Shown here in pieces: positions 1-4,943 of a stretch of DNA of 7,269 bases. The position numbers and the translations under genes were made by a program. The stretch comes from Planctomycetota bacterium. GTDB taxonomy: Bacteria > Planctomycetota > Planctomycetia > Gemmatales > Gemmataceae. Position 1 is the stretch's first letter. The number at the start of each line of letters is the position of its first letter. The notes under the pieces were generated by a model that saw only the letters and a program-made list of their open reading frames with translations, did not search any database and was not told where the DNA came from. The stretch is from contig JACQFG010000203.1 in NCBI GenBank assembly GCA_016200155.1, positions 1-7,269 on the forward strand. The letters run 5' to 3'.

Positions 1-176
1 ATCGCCTGGCGTTCGGCCGGCCGGCGGTCGCCACCGAGATGATCCGGGCGCGGCAATACTTGAACGAGTACGAAAAGGATGCGTTCAAGGAAGGCGTGAA
101 GGACGCCCGCATGGCCGCGTGGGCGAGCTACTGTCAGGCGCTCCTGGCGTCGGCGGAGTTCCGGTACGTGAGGTAG
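1..176 (+). CDS. DUF1553 (PSD1-type) protein, C-terminal end only
   Basis: Only the last 57 codons are visible, read from base 3 to the TAG at 174-176; the start lies before the window. The fragment opens with RLAFGRP and ends with WASYCQALLASAEFRYVR. This is the C-terminal signature of planctomycete DUF1553 proteins, which typically end in a 'LAxGRPPTxxE ... AWxxxCQALLxSxEFxYxx' pattern. These are usually large exported proteins of unknown biochemical role, often with DUF1549 and cytochrome-c-like PSC domains upstream; none of those domains is visible here. The gene is usually followed directly by a DUF1501 gene. One does follow at base 885, but with two small genes in between, which supports the assignment. 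The canonical GRPP is GRPA here, a minor variation. The family call is fairly sure; the function is unknown. Confidence 0.8.
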   Translation, partial: RLAFGRPAVATEMIRARQYLNEYEKDAFKEGVKDARMAAWASYCQALLASAEFRYVR

Positions 177-182
177 GGTTAA

Positions 183-437
183 ATGAAGAAAAATGACTAT
201 CCGCCGGGATGGGATGCAGCGCGCGTGCAGCGCGTGATTGACCATTACGAAAACATGACAGACGAAGAAATAATCGCCGAAGATGAGGCGGCACACAAGG
301 CCGGCAAAAATCACTTGCCCGTCCCTGGCGCCACGAATGTAAACGGCAAGGTCCGCCACCGTCCAAAGAAAGCGAAATCAGCCGCCAAGGAGCGCAAGGA
401 TCCGCGCCGCGTTACAAAGGCAAAAGCAAAAGGCTGA
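183..437 (+). CDS. Small 'YPPGWD' hypothetical protein with basic tail (84 aa)
   Basis: ATG at 183 follows the DUF1553 stop by 6 nt, and a GAGG at 170-173 overlapping that gene's end is a plausible ribosome binding site, so the two are probably co-transcribed. The protein has two halves. Residues 1-40 contain YPPGWDAARVQRVIDHYE followed by an acidic stretch (TDEEIIAEDEAA). Residues 57-84 are very rich in Lys and Arg. From memory, the N-terminal half matches a family of short proteins with 'YPPGWDexRVxxVxxHYExQ ... AEDEA' seen in cyanobacteria and planctomycetes, which I know only as hypothetical; some homologues lie near toxin-antitoxin genes. No toxin-like partner is visible here. The basic tail suggests nucleic-acid contact, but that is inference. 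Codon use is more A-rich than in the neighbours (many AAA and GAA), which could reflect recent acquisition. It is very likely a real gene; its function is unknown. Confidence 0.75.
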   Translation: MKKNDYPPGWDAARVQRVIDHYENMTDEEIIAEDEAAHKAGKNHLPVPGATNVNGKVRHRPKKAKSAAKERKDPRRVTKAKAKG

Positions 438-452
438 CCGGACGCGATTTGA

Positions 453-480
453 GCAACGCGTTGCATTTTGGCTATTTTTG
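453..480. terminator. Possible bidirectional terminator between convergent genes
   Basis: A perfect 12-bp palindrome, GCAACGCGTTGC (453-464), is followed on the + strand by T-rich sequence up to 480. It lies in the 34-bp gap between two convergent genes, the expected place for a shared terminator. The stem is only 4 bp if a 4-nt loop is allowed, and the T-run is interrupted and overlaps the 3' end of the lipoprotein gene. The call is weak. Confidence 0.3.
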
Positions 481-816
481 AGGCGGCGGGCCTTCATTAT
501 CCCAGCCGGTCCAACGTGGAACGTAGCGTGGCCCGAAAAGACGGCGATGCCAGGTTGGCTGATCGGGATCGGGCTCTCCCAGGCCGCGGGCGACGGGGTT
601 TACCGGCAGCCAGCGTGTGCCGAAGATGCAGCGTTGCAATTTTGGTTGCTCCGGATCGGGGAACTCGGGTGCCGGGCTGCGCGGGTGCATCGATTTGCCG
701 TCCGCCGAGATAAGTGGGCCGTCGTCGAAGCGCGGGTCGGTGTATTTTTCCAGGCAGCCGCAACCGGCAAGCGGAATGAGTGCGACCAAAATGATGAACA
801 CGGCGATTTTTCGCAT
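472..816 (-). CDS. Small lipoprotein with internal proline-rich repeat (114 aa)
   Basis: The N-terminus MRKIAVFIILVALIPLAGC is a typical lipoprotein signal: two basic residues, a hydrophobic core, then lipobox LAGC with the lipidated cysteine at residue 19. The mature protein would be about 96 residues, anchored in a membrane and facing the periplasm or cell surface. The mature part has no known domain. It contains two related 19-residue segments, PDPEQPKLQRCIFGTRWLP (53-71) and PDPDQPTWHRRLFGPRYVP (82-100), with 10 identical positions and 29-residue spacing. The C-terminus is proline-rich (GPPPQK). The start is supported by AGAGG at 826-830, 9 nt upstream of the ATG, and by a good promoter at 844-871. 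Open frames on the + strand over the same bases lack comparable signals. I do not recognise the family. Confidence 0.8.
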   Translation of the reverse strand: MRKIAVFIILVALIPLAGCGCLEKYTDPRFDDGPLISADGKSMHPRSPAPEFPDPEQPKLQRCIFGTRWLPVNPVARGLGEPDPDQPTWHRRLFGPRYVPRWTGWDNEGPPPQK

Positions 817-843
817 TACTTCAAACCTCTGTGAAGATGGGCC

Positions 844-871
844 GATATAACATACTGCGGTAATCTGTCAA
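844..871 (-). promoter_or_regulatory. Sigma70-type promoter for the lipoprotein gene
   Basis: Read on the minus strand there is a perfect -35 hexamer TTGACA (866-871), a 16-bp spacer and a -10-like TATATC (844-849). This predicts transcription starting near 837, giving a leader of about 20 nt that contains the AGAGG ribosome binding site at 826-830. The -35 box lies only one base from the AGGA (873-876) that serves as ribosome binding site for the divergent DUF1501 gene. I see no equally good promoter for the + direction in this 68-bp gap. Confidence 0.5.
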
Positions 872-993
872 CAGGACTAACGCCATGCAACCGTCCCCCT
901 TCAATCTCCCGCTCACGCGCCGCCAGGCACTCAAGACCGCCGGGGCCGGCTTCGGCTACCTCGCTCTCGCCGGGCTGCTCGGCGCGCAACAGC

Positions 994-1021
994 GGCGAGC
1001 CGGGAGCGCAAGCGACCGGAG
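994..1021 (+). repeat. 28-bp dispersed repeat inside DUF1501 (copy 1)
   Basis: This segment matches the reverse complement of 5681-5708 at 26 of 28 positions; the two mismatches are adjacent, at 1009-1010. It encodes residues 37-46 (RRAGSASDRS) of the DUF1501 protein, between the signal peptide and the conserved NPLAPRRPHFPAKAKR, where family members usually have a short spacer. It therefore looks like an in-frame insertion into a tolerant site. Confidence 0.7.
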
Positions 1022-1247
1022 TAATCCCCTCGCGCCGCGGCGGCCGCACTTCCCGGCCAAGGCGAAGCGCATCATCTTCTGCTTCATGGAAGGCGCCATG
1101 TCGCAGATGGATACCTTCGAGTACAAGCCGCACCTGCAGCGCAACGATCAACGCATCGCGCCGGGCGGGGCCGTCCTCACCGCGTCGAAGTTCCGCTTCG
1201 CCCAGCACGGACAGACCGGCACGTGGGTCTCGAACTTGATGCCGAAC

Positions 1248-1333
1248 CTGGCCCGGCACGTCGACAAGTTCTGCTTCATCCACGGCCTGCCTGGCCCGGC
1301 ACGTCGACAAGTTCTGCTTCATCCACGGCCTGC
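1248..1333 (+). repeat. Exact 43-bp tandem duplication (1248-1290 and 1291-1333)
   Basis: Two directly adjacent, identical 43-bp copies begin CTGGCCCGGCACGTCGACAA and end CACGGCCTGC. The boundary is ambiguous by one base, because C at 1247 equals C at 1290. Since 43 is not a multiple of three, the second copy throws the DUF1501 gene into the +1 frame. Both copies encode LARHVDKFCFIHGL, each in its own frame. The absence of any divergence between copies points to a very recent event or an assembly artefact. Confidence 0.95.
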
Positions 1334-2319
1334 ACACTGATACGCCGGCGCATCCGCAGGCCGTCATCCAGCTCCACACCGGCACGGCCCTCGCGCAGGT
1401 CGCCCGGCCGTCGATGGGCGCCTGGCTGCTCTACGGCCTGGGCACCGAGAACCAGGACCTGCCCGGCTACATCACCATCAACCCCTCGCCCAACTTCGGC
1501 GGCGCCATCAACTACGGCACTGCCTTCCTCCCCGCCCACTACCAGGGCACCCGTATCAGCGACAACGGCGACATGCCGAACCTGCGGCCCACCACCGCGA
1601 GCAGTCTGCAGCGCCGCCAGCTCGATCTGATTCAAGCAATGAACCGCGATCTCGCCGCCGCTCCGGGCGCGCCGGACCAGGTCGATAGCGTTATCCAGTC
1701 GTATGAACTGGCCTTCCGCATGCAGGACCGTGTGCCGGCGCTGCTCGACATCACGCGCGAGCCGCAAGCGATGCTCGACATGTACGGCGTCCGCCCCGGC
1801 CCGCAAGGCAGCTTCGCCCGGCAATGCTTGATGGCTCGCCGCTTGAGCGAGGCCGGCGTCCGCTTCGTCGAGATCACGCAGTCGGGCTGGGACCATCACA
1901 ACAACCTGCACCAGGGCTTGATCAACCAGTCCGCCATGGTCGATCGCCCGGTCGCCGCCCTCCTGACCGACCTCGAGCAGCGCGGCTTGCTCGATGACAC
2001 GCTCGTCCTCTTCGGCAGCGAGTTCGGCCGCATGCCGACGGCGCAGGGCCCCGACGGCCGTGACCACAACATCACCGGCTATCCGATGTGGCTCGCCGGC
2101 GCCGGCGTCAAGGCGGGCTTCAACTACGGCGAAACCGACGAGGTCGGCCTGCACGCCATCGACGGCCGCATGCACACGACCGACCTGCACGCCACGCTGC
2201 TCGCGCTGATGGGCCTCGATCACGAGCAATTGACGTATCGCTATGCGGGCCGCGACTTCCGTCTCACCGACGTGGCGGGCCGCGTGGTGGATGAGATCTT
2301 CGAGTAGACCATTTCCGAA

Positions 2320-2391
2320 TTCGTTTAGCGCCCGCCGGGTCGCTCGCGGTGGCGTCGCGCCACTGACAGCGCGCTGCGGGCGCTAAACGAA
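2320..2391 (+). repeat. 72-bp intergenic palindrome (element A)
   Basis: Perfect 16-bp inverted arms, TTCGTTTAGCGCCCGC at 2320-2335 and its complement at 2376-2391, enclose a second hairpin: GTGGCG (2349-2354), loop TCG, CGCCAC (2358-2363). A short 4-bp stem (2341-2344 with 2368-2371) lies between them. The element starts 12 bases after the DUF1501 stop, so it could act as a terminator or mRNA 3'-end stabiliser; TTTTT at 2401-2405 is a little far for a classic intrinsic terminator. The 17 nt at 2376-2392 are identical to 4918-4934, so it belongs to the same family as element C. Confidence 0.85.
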
Positions 2392-2417
2392 GCCCTGCCG
2401 TTTTTCCCCTTTCCAAG

Positions 2418-2446
2418 TTGACGCCGTCGCGTCCAGGGCGGACAAT
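2418..2446 (+). promoter_or_regulatory. Candidate promoter of the DUF3352-like gene
   Basis: TTGACG at 2418-2423 (5 of 6 to the -35 consensus) and GACAAT at 2441-2446 (4 of 6 to the -10 consensus) are separated by exactly 17 bp. Transcription would begin near 2453, leaving a leader of about 35 nt with a strong AAGGAA ribosome binding site at 2477-2482. Its position after palindrome A fits a transcription unit starting here. Confidence 0.4.
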
Positions 2447-2488
2447 ATCCCTTCTTCCCGCCCTTACCTTTTTGCGAAGGAAACTCCC

Positions 2489-3547
2489 ATGATGTCCGCC
2501 GTCCGGAATCGCGCTATGCTCGCGCTGGTCATCCTGTGCGCTTTCGCCGCGCCGGGTCGTGGGGACGAGGTCGATTATTTGCCCGATGGTTGCTTTTTCT
2601 ATTTCTCCGGCGACGTCGCCGCCTTCCGCAAGAGCAAGCTCTACCAGGAAGCAACGAAGCAGATCAAGGAATTCGAACGCGGCTTCAATGACATGCGCGA
2701 TCGGCTCGGCGTTCCCGTCGACAACATCGCGCGCCTGTCCGTGGGCGTCATGAACACCGATGGGCCCTCCGGCGAAGTCGGTATCCTCACGACCCTCAAG
2801 CCGATCAAGGCCGCCGATATTCTTGCCGCCAAGAAGGGGTTTCCATTCCAGAAGGATTACACGCACAAGGAAGTGAAGGTCGGCAAGCACACCTTGTACG
2901 AGGAAAACTATCGCTTCGAGTTCGACAAGGACGCGACCCAGCCGGTCAAGGGACAGGCATTCTGCGTGGTCGAGGAGAAGATCGTCCTCTTCGGCCGACT
3001 GGAAGGGATCCGCAAGGTTCTGGAGCGCGACAAGAAACCGGTGTTTTCTCCCGGAGTGGCTGCCGGGATCAAGGAAGCCGGCATGAAGGACGCGCTCCTG
3101 ATCGTATTCGATTTCTCGGGGTTTCCCGAGAAGGAGAAGGACCGCTTCAAGCGCGATCTGGACCGTGCGTTTCCGGGGGCCGAGGCGGTATTCGACAGTT
3201 TGCAAACATTGACCGTGCGCGGCAACGCCACGGACGCCGTCAAGGCGACGGCGCGGCTGACGTGCAAGAATAAAACCGCCGAGGCCGACGTCAAGAAAGC
3301 AGTGAATGCCGGCATGGACCAGATCAAGGGTTTTCTTGCGGAGAATCCCACCGATCCGCCGGAAGTCAAGAAGGCCAAGACCGAAGTCCGCGCAGCCCTG
3401 GCCGCGGTCGCGCTGTCCGCGCAGGACGCCCAGGTGACCGCCGAAGTCTCGATCGACGCGGCGACCGCCGTCCGTACCCTGGAATCGCTCCTGGTCCCGA
3501 AGAAGGTCGAGAAGAAATTCAAGGACTTCAAGGACGACAAGAAATAA
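2489..3547 (+). CDS. Secreted DUF3352-like hypothetical protein (352 aa)
   Basis: The start has two adjacent ATGs (2489, 2492) placed 6 nt after AAGGAA, a strong ribosome binding site. Residues 1-25 form a Sec-type signal peptide (basic MMSAVRNR, hydrophobic AMLALVILCAFAA), with cleavage probable just before DEVDYLP. The mature protein opens with DYLPDGCFFYFSGDVAAFRKS. This resembles the 'YLPxxxxxxxxxDvxxLxxS' opening of DUF3352-like proteins common in planctomycetes, whose function is unknown. The rest alternates short beta-like and charged helical segments, for example KEVKVGKHTLYEE (127-139) and AFCVVEEKIVLFGRLEGIRKVLER (157-180). It ends in a Lys-rich tail (338-352). No catalytic motif or membrane segment beyond the signal is visible. 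It probably sits in the periplasm. The propeller gene follows 79 nt later on the same strand, and the two may be co-transcribed. The gene is secure; the family label is tentative. Confidence 0.85.
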   Translation: MMSAVRNRAMLALVILCAFAAPGRGDEVDYLPDGCFFYFSGDVAAFRKSKLYQEATKQIKEFERGFNDMRDRLGVPVDNIARLSVGVMNTDGPSGEVGILTTLKPIKAADILAAKKGFPFQKDYTHKEVKVGKHTLYEENYRFEFDKDATQPVKGQAFCVVEEKIVLFGRLEGIRKVLERDKKPVFSPGVAAGIKEAGMKDALLIVFDFSGFPEKEKDRFKRDLDRAFPGAEAVFDSLQTLTVRGNATDAVKATARLTCKNKTAEADVKKAVNAGMDQIKGFLAENPTDPPEVKKAKTEVRAALAAVALSAQDAQVTAEVSIDAATAVRTLESLLVPKKVEKKFKDFKDDKK

Positions 3548-3566
3548 CCGACCCTGCAATCGCCGC

Positions 3567-3612
3567 TTGCGGCTTGGCGTTCACACGGCGCCACGCGAAC
3601 GCCAAGCGGCAA
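3567..3612 (-). repeat. Intergenic palindrome (element B, minus orientation)
   Basis: A perfect 11-bp stem pairs 3572-3582 with 3597-3607, and after one mismatch (3571/3608) it extends by four more pairs (3567-3570 with 3609-3612). Read on the minus strand, the inner part also pairs entirely through Watson-Crick or G-U pairs, whereas on the plus strand these become A-C mismatches, so minus is the natural orientation. In that orientation 3572-3607 matches element C (4895-4930) at 28 of 36 positions, including the identical 17-nt core GCGTTCGCGTGGCGCCG. It lies between two same-strand genes, just upstream of the propeller gene's start. Confidence 0.8.
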
Positions 3613-3616
3613 AAAT

Positions 3617-3620
3617 GGAG
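3617..3620 (+). promoter_or_regulatory. Ribosome binding site that fixes the propeller gene start
   Basis: GGAG lies 6 nt before the ATG at 3627. The frame is open further upstream to a TTG at 3567 and an ATG at 3615, but those starts lack a ribosome binding site. The TTG start would also translate palindrome B and place charged residues before the signal peptide. Confidence 0.7.
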
Positions 3621-3626
3621 ATTTTC

Positions 3627-4880
3627 ATGACTCGCATCCTGGCCGCCTGTGCTCTGCTTGTTTGCTGCGCCGTCGCCGGCGCCGACGATTGGCCCGCCTG
3701 GCGCGGTCCGACCGGGCAAGGCTATTGCTTCGAAAAGAACGTGCCCATGAAGTGGAGCGCGACCGAGAACGTCAAGTGGAAGATCAAGCTCGACCACCCC
3801 GGCTACTCGACGCCGATCGTCTGGAAGGAAAAAATCTTCGTCACCCTCGCGACGCCCGATGGCAGCGTCCGCAGCCTCTATTGCCTCGACCGCGCTGACG
3901 GCAAGCAGCTCTGGAAAAAAGACGTCCCCCACAATGAGAAGGAAATGACCTGGCAGGGAACCTATCCTTACGCCCATGCCTCGCCGACCACCGACGGCGA
4001 GCGCGTCGTCGTCAGCTTCGGGTCGGCCGGCATGCATTGCTATGACTTGACGGGCAAGGAACTCTGGAAACGCACCGACCTCGGCAGCTGGCAGCACTCC
4101 TTCGGCAACTCGTCCTCTCCCGTTCTCTACGAAGATCTTTGTATCCTCTATTGCGGACCCAACTCCAACAAGGGCCGTAACTACATCATTGCCGTCAACA
4201 AGACCACCGGCAAAACCGTCTGGGAAGCTCCCTTCAAATCCGCCGGCATGGCCAAGGCAGGCTTCTTCTGGGGCACTCCCACCATCGTCAAGGTTGAAGG
4301 CAAGGACCAGATGCTCGCTTGCGGCGACTACACCTTCAAGGGCTTCGATCCCAAGACCGGCAAGGAACTCTGGCACTGCGACGGCCTCATGGAGTACATC
4401 TACACCTCGCCCCTCTACAGCCCCAAGCACAACATCGCCGTCGCCATGTCCGGCTTCAGCAAGTCCGCCCTCGCCGTCAAGCTCGGCGGCTCCGGCGATA
4501 TCACCAAGGACCGCCTCTGGCATCATCCCCAAAACAACCAGCGCGTCGGCTCCGGCATCATCGTCGGCGACCACGTCTACATCCTCGAGGACAATGGCAC
4601 TCCCAAATGCCTCGAAATCGAATCGGGCAAGCAAGTCTGGGAAGCCGACAAACGCTCCTTCAGCACGAACTGGGGCTCCATGGTTCACGTCGACGGCAAG
4701 CTCTATTGCATGATGCGCAACGGCGACACCGCCATCTTCGCCGCCAGCCCGAAGTATCAGGTGCTCGCCCTCAATCGCCTGAGCAAGGGCGAGTTCACGA
4801 ACTCCTCGCCCGCGATCTCCAACGGCGAGATCTTCCTGCGAACCAATGCGCATCTGTGGTGCATCAGCGAGAAGAAATGA
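3627..4880 (+). CDS. Secreted PQQ-type beta-propeller protein (417 aa)
   Basis: Residues 1-19 (MTRILAACALLVCCAVAGA) form a signal peptide with probable cleavage before DDWPAWRGP. The WPxWRGPxxxG opening is characteristic of planctomycete PQQ-like propeller proteins. Blade motifs of the 'xxLDxxTGKxLWxx' type recur: LYCLDRADGKQLWK (84-97), MHCYDLTGKELWK (136-148), IIAVNKTTGKTVWEA (187-201), FKGFDPKTGKELWHC (237-251), a degenerate one near 282-298, and PKCLEIESGKQVWEA (326-340). A last blade lies near YQVLALNRLSKGEF (377-390). This fits a seven- or eight-bladed propeller closed by the C-terminus. Relatives include BamB and quinoprotein dehydrogenases, but I see no evidence for a bound cofactor or enzymatic residues; a scaffold or binding role in the periplasm is the safer inference. 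It ends 63 nt before the convergent gyrB stop, with palindrome C in that gap. Family call sure; function unknown. Confidence 0.9.
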   Translation: MTRILAACALLVCCAVAGADDWPAWRGPTGQGYCFEKNVPMKWSATENVKWKIKLDHPGYSTPIVWKEKIFVTLATPDGSVRSLYCLDRADGKQLWKKDVPHNEKEMTWQGTYPYAHASPTTDGERVVVSFGSAGMHCYDLTGKELWKRTDLGSWQHSFGNSSSPVLYEDLCILYCGPNSNKGRNYIIAVNKTTGKTVWEAPFKSAGMAKAGFFWGTPTIVKVEGKDQMLACGDYTFKGFDPKTGKELWHCDGLMEYIYTSPLYSPKHNIAVAMSGFSKSALAVKLGGSGDITKDRLWHHPQNNQRVGSGIIVGDHVYILEDNGTPKCLEIESGKQVWEADKRSFSTNWGSMVHVDGKLYCMMRNGDTAIFAASPKYQVLALNRLSKGEFTNSSPAISNGEIFLRTNAHLWCISEKK

Positions 4881-4893
4881 TTCATCGTGTGTA

Positions 4894-4931
4894 CGTTTAG
4901 CGTTCGCGTGGCGCCGCGCGGGCGCTAAACG
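4894..4931 (+). repeat. Intergenic palindrome (element C), likely shared terminator
   Basis: Bases 4894-4910 pair with 4915-4931 through a nearly continuous stem containing three G-U pairs (4903/4922, 4904/4921, 4909/4916) and a 4-nt loop. It occupies most of the 63-bp gap between the convergent propeller and gyrB genes, where a two-way terminator is expected. There is no T-run after the stem in either direction, so it is not a standard intrinsic terminator. It shares 17 identical nt with element A (4918-4934) and a 17-nt core with element B. Confidence 0.8.
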
Positions 4932-4943
4932 AAGACCGACACG

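Larger units (their letters stand above)
885..2307 (+). pseudogene. DUF1501 Tat-secreted protein, frameshifted by a 43-bp duplication
   Basis: ATG at 885 has AGGA at 873-876. The protein begins with a Tat-like signal (TRRQALK plus hydrophobic AGFGYLALAGLLG, residues 11-33). The mature start reads NPLAPRRPHFPAKAKRIIF, then FMEGAMSQMDTFEYKP, both diagnostic of planctomycete DUF1501 proteins. The frame runs to residue 135 (FCFIHGL), then an exact 43-bp tandem duplication (1248-1333) shifts it. Sixteen aberrant residues follow before a TGA at 1338-1340, giving a 151-aa product. The rest of the protein continues in the +1 frame to TAG at 2305-2307, with all the usual motifs: GWDHHNNLHQG, GSEFGRMPTAQGPDGRDHN and a C-terminus containing LTYRYAGRDFRLTDV. 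Removing one copy restores 459 residues, the usual family length. DUF1501 proteins resemble the alkaline phosphatase/sulfatase fold, but their substrate is unknown. There is no other decay, so the lesion is recent, reversible or an assembly error. An extra 28-bp repeat lies at residues 37-46. Confidence 0.88.

Noticed and set aside
478..834. + strand open frame overlapping the lipoprotein gene
   Set aside because: The minus-strand gene has a lipobox, ribosome binding site and consensus promoter; the + frame has none.
1248..1333. Tandem repeat as a CRISPR or minisatellite array
   Set aside because: There are only two abutting copies with no spacers, lying inside a coding region; a simple duplication explains it.
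1276..2229. 317-codon open frame on the minus strand opposite DUF1501
   Set aside because: Antisense shadow; the + strand encodes conserved DUF1501 motifs over the same bases.
3567..3626. Upstream TTG start adding 20 residues to the propeller protein
   Set aside because: It would translate palindrome B, lacks a ribosome binding site and buries the signal peptide; ATG at 3627 has GGAG 6 nt upstream.
2264..4853. Two long minus-strand open frames (2264-3559 and 3528-4853)
   Set aside because: They are antisense to two secreted-protein genes with clear signal peptides and ribosome binding sites; the antisense products have no recognisable domains and run through palindromes A or B.
2320..4931. 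Palindromes A, B and C as integron attC sites or transposon terminal repeats
   Set aside because: The arms (GTTTAG...CTAAAC) do not fit the attC core GTTRRRY/RYYYAAC, no integrase or transposase is present, and no target-site duplication is visible at the flanks.
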